Source of the DNA: Aradus depressus | Lineage: Eukaryota; Arthropoda; Insecta; Hemiptera; Aradidae | NCBI GenBank assembly: GCA_963662175.1 | Contig: OY759223.1 | Span: 12,874,249 to 12,938,248, forward strand | DNA: 64,000 bases | Reading direction: 5' to 3' | Part shown: positions 1 to 11,475 of the stretch, one piece after another | Layout: each line of letters starts with the position of its first letter | How positions within the stretch are numbered: the stretch's first letter is position 1 | Notes under the pieces: generated by a model | The model's input: the letters and a program-made list of their open reading frames with translations, nothing else | The model's database searches: none | Told to the model about the DNA's origin: nothing | Made by a program: the position numbers and the translations under genes

Positions 1-564
1 GAAAACTAATGTCATTTTTGTATTCCTCATCCAAAAATAAGCTTAAATACAAATTTTCAGCCTTTTTCGATCGATATTTTTTTCTACAGAAGGAAAACAT
101 TTTGTTGTATTTTTTCCAGTTTTTCACTTAAAATCGATAATTACTTTAATTGCTATTATACAGTTCATAAAAATGTTTTTCCCAGAACAAAAATTTTTTT
201 TTATGAAAGTTCAACTCCCGAACAACAATTTCTATGTGTTACGGATGAAAAATAGATGTACTAGCATGTCGAAAAAAAATCATGAAATAAATTACAAATT
301 GCCATTTTCAGTGAAAAGGTCAATTTGTTTTATATTTTCGATAACATTTTCGAAATCTACAGAAAATTTCCGATTGAAATCATCTGTAAAACATATTTTT
401 TCAGCCGATATTGATAGTTAAAATAAAAAATCGTATTGTGAAAAACTCGAAAAAAGACAACAAAATGTTTTCCTTCTGTAGAAAAAAATATCGATCGAAA
501 AAGGCTGAAAATTTGTATTTAAGCTTATTTTTGGATGAGGAATCCAAAAATGACATTAGTTTTC
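1..564. mobile_element. MITE with 108-bp terminal inverted repeats
   Basis: Bases 1-108 and 457-564 are reverse complements with about one mismatch seen. The 348-bp middle is AT-rich with no convincing protein. The arms may extend left of the window, so the true end and any target duplication cannot be seen. It fits a non-autonomous foldback-type DNA element; superfamily unknown. Confidence 0.8.
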
Positions 565-633
565 CATAAGAAAATCGGTGGGTGTAAGGTCATGCAGAGT
601 TGGTGTGGAATTAACCATAGTCTATAATGGGTG

Positions 634-1115
634 AAAAAGTAGGTGAATCACCGGCAATGTACTTCCCCACAACGAATTAATCAATTAACGTTTCGCTCCC
701 CCTTCAAAACCAGTCGACCATGTGGGCTGATAATTATCAGCTATATTGATAATAATCAATACTTGACTCAGGATTGTAAATCATACTAAATTTTGTGTCG
801 ATTAATTCATTATCGGCAGTTATTAGGATTTTTAAATTGAACACTCTTCCCTGAACCCCCTTCTTTTTTGCCGATTCCGCTGAAAACTAATAAGTGTTGT
901 CCATTTGGTGTTTTTGAATTCAAATATAAAATTTTGTATCGATAGTTCCATTACAACGGCAGTTATCATAGACATTCTCAGACACAGGTACAGAGACATT
1001 TTTGTTTTTTTCCATATTTGTATTCTAGAGGTTGAAAAACATGGAAATTTCGTTGAAAACTAGAATTGTTGACCGATTTCATAACATCCTCTATACTTCA
1101 TATATCTGGAGAAGT
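634..1115 (-). repeat. Family B interspersed repeat
   Basis: This runs on the minus strand from the gtgaatcaccggcaatgta end to the tatacttcatatatctgg end. Family B copies share, in order: a head cagctatacgaagtatagg, an A-rich tract, recurring blocks such as aatgaatgtatcgacac, and a tail ggggaagtacattgccgg. No protein domain is recognised. Confidence 0.65.
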
Positions 1116-1443
1116 ACAAATCGTTCTTTGTTTGGACATCGAGCAACGCCGGGTAACCTGCTAGTTGAGAGGTAACCTTCAATTCTATGTCTGGGAGATA
1201 AAGGTTTCTATAAACAGGGATTGTATTATTATCTTTCTTTCAACTTAAATGTATTCTAATGAAGAGCAACCGATAATTATGCGAGGTTATCCCCGAGGCA
1301 CTGATGACATCATCTCTGTTAAAGGTCAGTTCCTCTGGTCTGTTAGTTTCTGACCTGCAGGGAGCCCAGCCCCGCCTTTAATATGTTAAGTCCCTCATTT
1401 TGTTTTTATAAATCCAAAAATTTCAGAAAAATATAAGTATAGT

Positions 1444-1693
1444 TTAGGTTAGGTTTTAAGACTCATGCCCGGGCTTTAACTACGAGGTCATATCGCCTAC
1501 TACCAGAGCTCTCTTTCGTCACTCTGGTGGACATGAGCCCGACTCTACTGTGGAACTCCTACTGCCTACCCTAAATTTTTATTCACCTAGCAGGGGTCTT
1601 TAACGAGTACCTGACATCGTACAGGCTCGGGACCATCGCTTAACGTCCCATCCGAAAGACGACGTGCTTAAGGGCCTCGGTCGGGTTATGAAG
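1444..1693 (-). repeat. Family A SINE, 5'-truncated
   Basis: It has the 3' body with a TTAGGTTAGG-type tail and is broken inside the tRNA-like head. The internal hairpin blocks accagag/ctctggt and gggac/gtccc are recognisable. Confidence 0.75.
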
Positions 1694-1699
1694 CTATCT

Positions 1700-2140
1700 T
1701 TAGCTTTTCTTTCGGAAAACAAATTTTTTCCACATCTCTGTACTTATATCGTATACTTATTACGATGGTTTACGCTCTATCGCAGAATAGTAGTGTATAC
1801 AGACTATCTTATACTTAGTAGCCTGATCAGTATTTAATATTCAAGTATCTTATTGATAATTTATAAATAATGTTTACATATCAAATTACTATATAAATAG
1901 ATATATATTTGGCTTAAGTCTATGTATTGTATGTGTATTATATATATACTTTACGAATATTAAATTACTTGTATTATATAACTGTGTATAATGTGTATAT
2001 AATAAAAAAATGTCAAATACAATATGTCTTGGAGAATTATTAGAAATACATGATTAGGGTCTAATCTATTATATCTATGCCTATACTATATCTATGCCTT
2101 TAGGCAAAAATAAGTTTATAAATAAGAAACTGCAGTGAAC
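1700..2140. other. AT-rich DNA, nothing recognised
   Basis: This is very AT-rich with many TA steps. I saw no open frame, repeat family or inverted repeat. Confidence 0.5.
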
Positions 2141-2141
2141 G

Positions 2142-2330
2142 TTTGTAGCTCAGAGTAGCGTGATTGTCTCAAGATCGAGGTTTCGAAAGCCGGCCCAGGC
2201 CCTTAGGTTTTTTTTATCTAGGGGGGGGGGGATACCTTGAGCATGCCGTCCTTCGCATGAGATGTTAAGCGATGGTTCTGTGTACGATGTCAGGTACTCG
2301 TTAAAGACCCATATCCTAGGTGATGTGTGA
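2142..2330 (+). repeat. Family A SINE, 3'-truncated
   Basis: The tRNA-like head has gtagctcag (A box) and a damaged B box (ggtttcgaaagcc). It carries a run of 11 G at 2221-2231 and stops after the cctaggtg block. Confidence 0.7.
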
Positions 2331-2733
2331 GTCAATTATTCATTGCCGGTGATTCACCGACGACTTAGTAATATATTATTGCAGTTTGAAGACTTACATG
2401 AGCACATTGGTGACCTGTAAAAGTAGGATGCACCAGGTGCATTCCTTTACGACTTAAGTCGCCGTATTGCATTTATATGCCGCCTAATTGCCTGGAGAGA
2501 GTGGTTTGAAGAACTGTAGGCGTTCACCTAGTTAAGTGAACTTATCGAACGAACATGTTACCGACTAACGGAACGATATCAACAGAACGGTTTTGTCTGT
2601 ACATGGACCCCTTGTACATCCTTATAAGTATATCTCCGGGGCTTTTAAGACTTAGCGAACTAACGTTTAGTTGAAATGTATTCAAATAGAACACAACTTT
2701 CAAAAACATCTAGGCTTGGGATTAACTAGGTTA

Positions 2734-2865
2734 GTCAATTATTGTGACTCATGCCCGGGCTTTAATTTTGAGGTCATATCGCCTACTACAATAGCGACAT
2801 GAGGCCGACTCTTGTGTGGAAGTCCTATATTTTTATTCACTAGGGTACGAGTCTTAAACGAATAA
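2734..2865 (-). repeat. Family A SINE, 3' fragment
   Basis: It contains the gactcatgcccgggctttaa end and the cgcctacta block only; the body is internally deleted. Confidence 0.6.
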
Positions 2866-2904
2866 TAAAAAAAATTTGTAGGCTTCGGATAAGCTAGGTT
2901 AGTT

Positions 2905-3010
2905 ATTGTGACTCATGCCTGGGCTTTACTTTTGAGGTCATATCGCCTACTACCAGAGCGACTCTGTAGTTGTTGAGTGAAAAGACAGTAGTTGTTGAGT
3001 GAAAAGACAG
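2905..3010 (-). repeat. Family A SINE fragment with a 22-bp duplication
   Basis: After the cgcctactaccagagcg block, a segment starting gtagttgttgagtg occurs twice in tandem (about 2967-3010). Confidence 0.55.
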
Positions 3011-3039
3011 AGACTAATAAATTTCCCCTCGGGTTAAAT

Positions 3040-3292
3040 GCCCGGTCTATAACTCGCCATATCGCCTACTACCAGAGCGTTCTTTCATCGTTTTACTGGA
3101 CTCGAATCTTAAATGTTCCCTATCCAGGAATATTCTCCTAGTGTCGTAACGAATACCTGACAATGTACAGGCTCGGGATCATAGCTTAACGACGCCATCC
3201 GAAGGATGGCGTGCTGAAAGTTTTTTCACCTTTCACATAATGAACCTAAGGTTCTCGGCCCAGTTTCGAACCCGGGATCTTGAGCTCAATAG
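3040..3292 (-). repeat. Family A SINE, diverged
   Basis: It runs from a tail-like block to the B-box region (gtttcgaacccgggatc) and ends before the A box. Confidence 0.65.
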
Positions 3293-3697
3293 GTTTATTT
3301 AATAAACAAAACATGTTTACTATACTTCGGGAATAGTTCGGATACGTTCGTGCATCTCCGTGCTCCCTCTAGGTGGGTCTATATCTTCCCAACTCTAGTC
3401 TGCCGTCTGACTTGTTCAGTGTACTTTTTACTCTTCAACTGTTTTCATGTTAGTTGTCAAAAATGGTGACGTAAAATCCATGTGAATGAAATTTTCCGAG
3501 TTTTTATCCGTGTCGTGTTGAATAAAAAAAAAATCTATTATTTATTGCCATCCTATTGGGTGGAAGATGTGACCTTGGTGAGTTATAAATATTTTATTTT
3601 AATAATCATTAGTTTATTGTTTTTCTTTGGGCCATATTCTCCAATCATGACAAGAAGGATGGGCTAAATGGTAGCCACCCGATTTTCCTTCCCCTTT

Positions 3698-3910
3698 TAT
3701 ACAAAGTATAGGAGAAGTTATGTAAACGGCCAAAAATTCCACTTTTAACAGAAGTTTTCATTTTTTCCTGATTCCAAAAATGAAAAAAGGAATTTCTGTG
3801 TTGTCGGTGAATGTGTATCCATAATCTCAAAAACCACACCTATACGTTTTTAGTGAAGTGGGGGTGGGGGTTCAGAGGGGAGGCTTAACTCAAAAGCTAT
3901 AATAATGGTG
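3698..3910 (+). repeat. Family B fragment
   Basis: It starts with a variant of the head (atacaaagtataggag) and breaks off after the aggcttaactcaaaa block. Confidence 0.5.
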
Positions 3911-3957
3911 GATGCAATGAATATATATTTAGAAGAAATTTAGTATGCACTTCGATA

Positions 3958-4087
3958 TCATCGCTTAGCATGCTCAAGCTTTTTTTTTTTTTAATACATA
4001 AAATAAACTAAGGGTCTCGGCCGGGTTTCGAACCCGCGATCTTGAGCTCAGAAGACTAGCACACTGCCTCCGACCCACCGGCGCCCC
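3958..4087 (-). repeat. Family A SINE head fragment
   Basis: The B box gggtttcgaaccc is intact, the A-box side is rearranged, and a T-run interrupts the body. Confidence 0.6.
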
Positions 4088-4589
4088 CTTCAAATTTGTA
4101 TATAAAGTTCCGAAGCCTTTATTTATTATTATATTATTTTATTATTATATTTTATTTATATTATTTATTATGTTAATCTTAAGGCAGAATATTATATAAC
4201 GTGGAAGTGTGAGTGACATAATCAGTTGTTAAATTATTACTTGACGTAAGATATGTACATTTTGAAGTAATAAATAGTTATAATAACAACAGTTTGTCTT
4301 TTGAGATACTAACCCATGTCACCTTTATGGCGAAGCCGGCTAGCATATAATAATAAAATCTATGAGAATAATATATTATATTGTAGTTATGTGTATTAAT
4401 GTCGACATGGGGATTTGAACCCTGGCTTTTTGAATTTTTAGACAAGGCCATTACCTTCTCTCCTGTTTTTATAACACTTCCTGAAATTACTGGACCTTGC
4501 TCCGTGACGATTGCTCACATGGTATAATATATTTTATATACATATTAAAATAATAGTACATAATATGCTCATGATATAATAAGTACTAT

Positions 4590-4895
4590 GTATTGGATGG
4601 TATTCATGTCACTTTTAAAGGGGGATAATTCCCCTAAAAATCCCCCAATCCTTCCCTTCCTTAAGGGCGTTTTAGCTGAAAATTAATAGGTGTCGCTCCT
4701 ATAGGGTTTTGGATACACATATAAAATGTCGTGTTGATACACTCATTATATCGGGAGTTATCGTCTTCACAAACACGCACAGACAGACATTTTTGGCATC
4801 AGGGTGTCAGAAAAGATGGAATTCCGTTACAAACTCGACATCGAATTTCTGACCGATTACATACCTTCATCTATACTTCATGTATAGAGAAGTTA
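4590..4895 (-). repeat. Family B fragment
   Basis: It carries the gacgacacctattaatttt, aatgtatc and gaccgattacata blocks in minus-strand order and ends at the atacttcatgtat head. Confidence 0.5.
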
Positions 4896-5189
4896 TGTAA
4901 AATATCCAAACATAAGTTGGGAATAAGGGAAGAATTTAACCCTTTATATATAACTACAAATACTTTCACATATATTATTTTAAAACGTTGCGAAAATAGT
5001 TGAATTAGTTTCAAAATGATTTTTTGACAATTTTAATAAGTATCCCGCTGGGTGCACATTATCACACTTTATGCAAATTTTCAGTTGAATATTTCTAGAA
5101 GTTTCAAGGATATCAATAAAGGACAGACAGAACGTCATATTCCCGTTATAAGGTTTCTTTGATCTCCAACCTAGGTAACCATTATTTAA

Positions 5190-5345
5190 GATTACGATCG
5201 TGGGTTCGAAGCCCGGCCGAGGCTCCTTTGGTAATAAACCTTGAGCATGTCGTCCTTCGGATTGTCCCGAGCTTTGTATAATGTCAGGTACTCAAACCTA
5301 TCTTAGGTCATTAAACCTAGTAAGGCAATATTTTTGATTCGGGCT
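5190..5345 (+). repeat. Family A SINE fragment
   Basis: It begins just before the B box (gggttcgaagcccgg), keeps the cttcggat block and stops near the aaacctag region. Confidence 0.6.
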
Positions 5346-5429
5346 CATATTCAACATAGTGACGAAAGTGCGTACTGGTAGTTGGCGAGATCTTTTAGTT
5401 AAACTAACTCTTTTTGCCATGAAAATAAT

Positions 5430-5431
<2 letters not shown>

Positions 5432-5464
<33 letters not shown>
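5432..5464 (+). repeat. 33-bp T homopolymer
   Basis: Uninterrupted T run in an AT-rich stretch. It could be the poly-A tail of a minus-strand retroposon, but no body is recognised beside it. Confidence 0.9.
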
Positions 5465-5469
<5 letters not shown>

Positions 5470-5714
5470 CACTTTCTTTCCTTTAAATAATTATCCAGTT
5501 TATGAACTTACTAATTTTATTAATTAAAAGAAAAATATATTTACAAAATAATTACGTCTTAAACTTACAGGTCATTATGTTTCATTTAGTGTAATGTCTT
5601 GATTAACAATTTATGTAATAACTGAAAAAGTAAGTAGGTACTTAACTAGAAATTAAATTATTATTATAATAAGGAAATTAATATTATTTGAATTAACAAT
5701 TCTGTTTAATGTTT

Positions 5715-6007
5715 TAACTACATAGCGCCTACTACTAGAGCGCTCTGTCGTCACTCAGGTGGACATGAGCTCGACTCTACTTTGGGAATTCCTACCCTAA
5801 ATTTTTTTTTATTCACCTAAGTTAAGAGGGTCTTTAACGAGTACCTGACATCGTACAGGCTCGCGACCACCACTTGACATCCCATCCGAAGTACAGCATT
5901 TTTGAGTTAGTTTTACCTCCCAGATAAAATAAACTATGGGCCTCGGCCGGGTTTTGAACCCAAGATCCTGAGCTCAGAAGCACGCATACCACTGAGCTAC
6001 CAGCTTA
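5715..6007 (-). repeat. Family A SINE, nearly full length
   Basis: The body and both tRNA boxes are present; the outer 5' end is diverged (agcttacc instead of ggcgcc). Confidence 0.75.
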
Positions 6008-6177
6008 CCTCACTAATTTTCTTTAATTAGTTGTCTGTTGTTACAAATAAAATTAAAAGAACAAGTGATTATGAAAATTAAGTTAATTAACATTTTTCTC
6101 TTGGCTAATGTCGAAATGTATCGTGATGGGGAACACTGATTACACAAATTATAATATACCGTTTTAATTATTGTTTA

Positions 6178-6345
6178 GTTGGTTATTGTGACTCATGCCC
6201 GGGCTTTTACTAAGAGTTCATATCGCGCTCTTCTGGTGGACATGAGCCCGACTTCAGTGAGAGTCCTAAATTTTGTCTAACCAGATTTAGTTGGGTAGGG
6301 AGTTTTAACGTGATATCATACTGACTCGGGACCATCGAAGGACGG
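6178..6345 (-). repeat. Family A SINE, 3' fragment
   Basis: It runs from gttattgtgactcatgccc to a decayed cgaaggacggcgtgc block; the tRNA head is lost. Confidence 0.6.
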
Positions 6346-6504
6346 CGTGCTCTGTCAACTTATGAACGAGCTATACTGCACTTTTTTACAGGACAATAAT
6401 ACGATTTAATCCACATCTGTAAGGTCTCATTCCATTACCATGTCTTTTGAGAGGTTTCACTGTTACCACACTAAGTGTAGCTGTTAATCGTTAAATGGAA
6501 TATA

Positions 6505-6790
6505 GAAATAAGTCGTACTTCCCCAGCACGAATTAATCAATTAAGTTTTCACTCTCCCTCGGGCTAAAAATCAAAATTTACTTTACATAGGTATTTTTGG
6601 TTATTATACTTTTTGGGTTAATCTCCCCCTCTAATATCCTTCCCCTTTGAACAATTTGGCAGAAAAATAATAGGTGTCGTCCTTATGGCATTTTAATTAC
6701 ACATATAAAATTTCATGTCGATATATTCATTCTATCGGGATTTCACTGAAACATATATTTATATATAAATTTTTCATATATGAGAAGGGT
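6505..6790 (-). repeat. Family B fragment
   Basis: It begins with the cttccccagcacgaattaat end and continues through the tgtcgtcc and cattctatcggga blocks. Confidence 0.5.
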
Positions 6791-6797
6791 CTACTAA

Positions 6798-7010
6798 ATG
6801 TTTCAATTGCAGTCCTCTGTTCACACTAGATCCCGTCCTTCAGTCCTCTTCATCCCCTCCCATCGCTCCTCGGCCTTCCACAACTCTCTTGTCCATGCCT
6901 CCTCTCTCTACAACTCCCTGCCTCCCCCAATCCGTCACTCTCCTTCCGTGGCTTCCTTCAAATCCTCACTATTCCAATTCCTCTTCACCAAACAATCCAC
7001 TCCTCTTTGA
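6798..7010 (+). CDS. LINE reverse-transcriptase protein, C-terminal fragment
   Basis: The frame encodes a segment with IPSHRSSAFHNSLVHASSLYNSLPPPIR and an FKSSLFQFL ending. This has the pattern typical of the C-terminal tail of many non-LTR retrotransposon ORF2 proteins (P.R...F......LYNSLP..IR....S..SFK..L). The catalytic part is absent, so it is a dead 5'-truncated copy. Clade uncertain. The Pro/Ser bias makes chance similarity possible. Confidence 0.45.
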   Translation: MFQLQSSVHTRSRPSVLFIPSHRSSAFHNSLVHASSLYNSLPPPIRHSPSVASFKSSLFQFLFTKQSTPL

Positions 7011-8159
7011 TCTCTACCCCGTATTCTCTAATTCGTCAACCTCAATTGTCTAATCATTTAAATTATTTACTTACCCCATTTAAAAAAAAAAATTATTCTT
7101 TATTTTTATTTTATTATATTTCCAAAATTACTCTATCATAATCAATATTATTCCTTTTTTTTTTTTCATTTTACACATTTATATATTTTTATCATGCATT
7201 TATTTATTTTTTATGTATTTTCTTTCTCCTCACTTCTCTATCTAGCCTCTACTGTCCAAAATTAATTTTATTTCAAACCTTGTCTGGGCATCCTCCCTTC
7301 TCTTTTATAATCAACCATCCATAGTATGCTCTGTCGATTTTTATTAATCTATTTTATTTTATTAAATTTATATAGATTTTTTTCTACTTCCTCAGCTAAA
7401 CGCATTATAGGGAAAGTTATGTAAAATCAAATATTTTACGTTGTGTTTTTCGATTGTTTTTATCCAAAAATGAAAAAATAAAAATAAATAAAATCCGTAA
7501 ATCACAGTGTATTTTCCTAGTTCAAATAATTTTTAATTAACTTAGTTTTCATTTCCCCTCTAAACTATTTTCGCTTTCGGACAATTTGGCTGAAAATCCT
7601 AAGATGTCTTAACCAAAGAACTTCACAATCTTTTTATAAAATTTCGTGTCTGTACATTTTTTGTGTTTTTGATTTGGAAAATTATTTGATGTTGACAATT
7701 TTGGCAGGACCCCCCTCTCCAAATACGCTATTGATTCATGAGTATTCTTTGAAGGGCTTAACGGTGGTTATTAACAACGCACTCACAGGGGATCCCATGT
7801 TGAACTAATATTTTTTATTATGTGTATGTATACATTTTTTTTCTTGTTTGCATTCTGTATTTACACAATAAAATAGACTATAATGTAGACGATGAGCGGA
7901 CCTGTGCCATTATATTTGTAATCTGTAATCACTCACTGTATCACAGTACAAGGCCATGTCATGTCTTGTTTCTCTCCCATCTTCCTCTTGTCACCATTCA
8001 TAAAAATTATCGTCTCAGATTCACCACCAAATTTGGTTATTTTTTTTTAAGATTGTCATTATTTTTTTATAGGTCGAAGACCGCAAAATGGAACCCTTAC
8101 AGGGAGAGTATGACGTCGGTCTATTGATAACATGGAATTTAAAATGGTTATTTTTACTT

Positions 8160-8590
8160 TCCCAGGTATACAAGGTATAGGGAAAGTATGTTATCGGTCA
8201 AAAATTCGTTTTATTTTCACCGGAATTTCCCTTTTTCCCTACCTCTGAGTTCAAAAATAAAAATGCTGTTTATGTTTGTGAACCCAATAACTCTCGATAT
8301 AATCAATGTATCGACACAAAATTGTATATTTGTATCTAGAATCTCCTAAGGTCGACACTTATTGATTTTCAGACTAATCGGACAAACGGAACGGGGGAAT
8401 TAAGGGGGAGGCTTAACAGAAAACACGAATAACTGCCGTTGTAATGAATGTTTCGACACGAAATTTTATATGTAAATTCAAAGCCATATAAGGATGACAC
8501 CTATACAAAAATTCTAATAACTGATGGAATGAATGTATCTATTCAAAATTTAGATTCAGAAGCTCCTATGTCATCTATTAATTTTCGGGG
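8160..8590 (+). repeat. Family B repeat
   Basis: It begins ggtatacaaggtatagg and runs through the cgacacaaaatt and aatgaatgt blocks to attcagaagctcctatg; the tail is lost. Confidence 0.6.
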
Positions 8591-8653
8591 ATTAATAAGT
8601 CATATTATTATATTAATATGTATCACTTATTATTATGTTATAGATGTTAGATC

Positions 8654-9000
8654 GAGGGCGCCGGTAGCTCAGTGGTATGCGTGCTTGACTTCTGAGCTCA
8701 AGGTCGTGGGTTCGAAACCCGGCCGAGGCCCTTAGTTTATTTTATCTGTGAGGAAAAATAAACTTAAGCACGCAGTCCTTCGGATGGGACGTTAAGCGAT
8801 GGTTCCAAGCCTGTACGATGTCAGGTACTCGTTAAAGACCCTTACCCTAGATGAATACAAATTTAGGGTAGGCAAAATTTAGGACTCCCACAGTAGAGTC
8901 GGGCTCATGTCCACCAGAGTGACGAAAGAGCGCTCTGGTAGTAGGCGATATGACCTCGTAGTTAAAGCCCGGGCATGTGTCATAAAACCTAACCTAACCT
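8654..9000 (+). mobile_element. Family A SINE, full length with target-site duplication
   Basis: It is flanked by identical tagatgttagatc copies (8641-8653 and 9000-9012). The tRNA-like head has A box tagctcagtgg and B box ggttcgaaacc (RNA polymerase III promoter elements). The body has three short hairpins (gggac/gtccc, cctg/cagg, accagag/ctctggt), and the 3' end is aacctaacctaacct. This copy serves as the reference for the family. Confidence 0.9.
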
Positions 9001-9035
9001 AGATGTTAGATCAAAACAATTTTAAGGAATCCGGC

Positions 9036-9335
9036 ACGTCAGAGGTAGCAAGAGCTTCTTATCTACTGAGCTTAAGATCCGCGAGTCCTAAACCCGGCCG
9101 ATGCCCTTTGGTTTCTTATTTTTATTTATTTATTTTATTTTTTTTTTTTCCCCTAGGTTTTTTATCTGGGAGGTAAAATGACCTTGAGCACTCCATCCTT
9201 AGGAGGGGACGTTAAGCGATGCTCCCGAACCTGTACGTTACTCGTAATGGTCCCTTTTCGTAGGTAAATAAACCTCGGTAGACACAATTTAGTTGATGTG
9301 ACCTCATAGTTAAAAAGTGGGCGTGTTACAAAAAC
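9036..9335 (+). repeat. Family A SINE, diverged
   Basis: It lies just downstream of the full-length copy in the same orientation. The A-box side reads cgtcagaggtagc, the B box is gtcctaaaccc, and the 3' end keeps cctcatagttaaa. Confidence 0.6.
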
Positions 9336-9354
9336 TCGTTGTTGAATCACTTGA

Positions 9355-9750
9355 TATGTATTTCCCCTCCATGAATTAATCAATTACGTTTTCGCGCTCC
9401 AAAGCCAATCAACCGTTTAGACTAAAACTCAAAATTTGATTTACATAATGGCTTCTGAATCCTCCATCTAAATTTTGTGTCGATCCATTCATTACATCGG
9501 CAGTTTAGGGTATTTAAGTCGAGCCCCTCTTTCTTCAACCTACGCGGAAAATTAACAGTTGCTATCCTAATAGGGCTTTGAATTAAAATATAATATTTAA
9601 TGTCGATAAATTGATTCTATCGGGAGTTTTCGTTTCCACAGACAAATAGAAATTTTTCAATTTTTGGGATCAGGAGGTCAGAAAACATGAAATTCCTTTG
9701 AAAACAACATCGAATTTCTTACCAATTACATAACTTACCCTATACTCCAT
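9355..9750 (-). repeat. Family B repeat
   Basis: It runs from tatttcccctccatgaatta to ataacttaccctatactcc, nearly end to end. Confidence 0.6.
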
Positions 9751-10033
9751 AGAGAAGTAAAATATCACCGTTTTATCATTAATCATATTTCTCGATCTCT
9801 TTTTTCCTAATTTTGCTGAAATTGTAGTCCAAAAAATGGGTTCAGTGACTTCTTTTCATTTTGTGCCGAGTCCTGAGATGCTTGCTAAGACGAAGATACT
9901 ATTTGTTGAAGCGATTATAAACATGGGATGGCCTATAAACCAACTGGTTTCATTTCCTGAGGCGAAATGCAGGAAGTCAAGTCAGGAATTGACGAGTTAA
10001 GCAGGGTTAGACTGATTTCTCTTGCATAACATA

Positions 10034-10865
10034 CGAGGGACGTTCAATAATTAACGAGACAAATGGCTGTGGACAAAAAACTAAGTTACACTACTTTTCA
10101 ACTTTAATTTTCACTAACATTTAAGCACTTAATACATCGATTTGGGAGCTTTCTAATTCCCGTGGTAAATATATATATATGGTGGGCTGGTGTATTATAC
10201 CTAGGGACTTAAGCATCCAGTGCTTTTATCCCTTCCCTAGAAGCGCTGGGCTTCGCCCTTATTATATTCACTATAGGTTTATATTTATACTGTACTTATA
10301 CTACCTGAACCAAGCCCTTCATGGAGTGCTCAGTCTCCCAGTTTTCTTAATGAACCTAAGAATGCTCTCATAGTCCAATCTTCTAAAGTCCTCCTCTGCG
10401 ATTACATCTCTACCAAGGATGTGGAATCTCATTCGCGCATATCCCGAGCAGATACCCAGGAAGTGTGAATTCCCGTGGTAAAAAATGTTTGACTTGGCTG
10501 ACGGAGCCACTAGGTCTTGTGCTTTTTTGACCGCTTTACTGCCTTCAAACTTAGTGCCGCGTAAAAACTCTTTGAATGGGCCGAACAGATGAAAATCGGA
10601 CGGCGCGAGGTGGATTTGGCAACGACTCCCAACCCAAATTTTGGATGATCTCTCGCGTTTTTTGGGCTGTATGGAGGCGGGCGTTATCATGCAAAATTAA
10701 TCACACCTTTTCAGAGAGCACCCTGGCGTTTTCTCTTCATCGCAGTTTTTACTTTATGTTGAAGCATGTTAGAATAGTACTCTATGTACGATTGTGTGAT
10801 TTTGCAGGTGGTCGAAACTTCAACCGGTCATGTTATTTCTATGGGACCAAAGTGTTTTTTTTGTT
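10034..10865 (-). pseudogene. mariner transposase remnant, interrupted by a LINE insertion
   Basis: A TA dinucleotide precedes cgagggacgttcaataatta, a typical mariner terminal sequence. On the minus strand the block LHDNARLHTAQKTRE carries the second catalytic Asp region. After a frameshift, LAPSDFHLFGPFKEFL carries the third. Further upstream an MLQHK..AMKRKR-like block is recognisable. Several frameshifts and stops are present, and no second terminal repeat was found, so the copy is dead. Confidence 0.8.
10172..10466 (-). mobile_element. 5'-truncated LINE 3' end inserted in the mariner
   Basis: The 15-bp sequence aattcccgtggtaaa flanks this segment at 10,157-10,171 and 10,467-10,481, splitting the mariner frame. 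On the minus strand it encodes the last part of an ORF (ESILRFIKKTGRL before the stop), a form common at the C-terminus of non-LTR retrotransposons. The 3' UTR follows, ending gtccctaggtataataca, then a TA-rich tail. Long target duplication plus severe 5' truncation is typical of LINE insertion. Confidence 0.6.
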
Positions 10866-10964
10866 TATTATATAAGGACAATAATTGTCCTTATTGTGTT
10901 TGTTTTCTTTTGAACTGGCCGCGTCATTAAGCGTATACAATTGTGTAATAATGAATAAAAGTGG

Positions 10965-11152
10965 GCGCCGGTAGCTCAGAGGTAGCATGCTAGCCTACTC
11001 AAGTCAAGATCTCGGGTTCGAAACCCGGACGAAGCCCTTAAGTTTTTATCTGGGAGGTGAGGACCATTAGCTCGCCGTCGGATGGGGCGTTAAGCGATGA
11101 TCCCGAGCCTGTACGATGTCAGGTACTCGTTAAAGATCCATACCCTAGGTCA
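10965..11152 (+). repeat. Family A SINE, 3'-truncated
   Basis: It starts gcgccggtagctcagagg, has B box ggttcgaaacc, and ends at ccataccctaggt. Confidence 0.75.
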
Positions 11153-11475
11153 GTGGTCGGCAAACTCATTAGTCAACAGAGTCAAATATCAACAGTTCAA
11201 CGATTAAAATTTCTTTCGAGAGCCACATTTTTTTAATTTAATATAGGTACATTGTTGTTGACTTAATTAGGGTACTCCTAAGCTGACCTTTGCTAAAAAC
11301 GTCCTCAATCTGATTGAGGTACATTCGCTGAGGTCGACCCCTTCCAACTCTGTCATCCACACTCGTCTTGTATACTTATTTCGTCTATCTCCTTTCGTTT
11401 GTCCTCTCTATATGTCCAAACCATCTCAACATACCTTTTTCAATCCTCGACACTACATCTTCTTTCACTCCACAA

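Noticed and set aside
173..421. 82-codon frame inside the MITE
   Set aside because: AT-rich frame lying between the inverted repeats with no similarity to any transposase I recognise.
8654..8730. Functional tRNA gene suggested by A and B boxes
   Set aside because: The same head recurs in dozens of copies attached to a common body with target duplications; the cloverleaf arms do not pair as in a tRNA. It is a SINE head.
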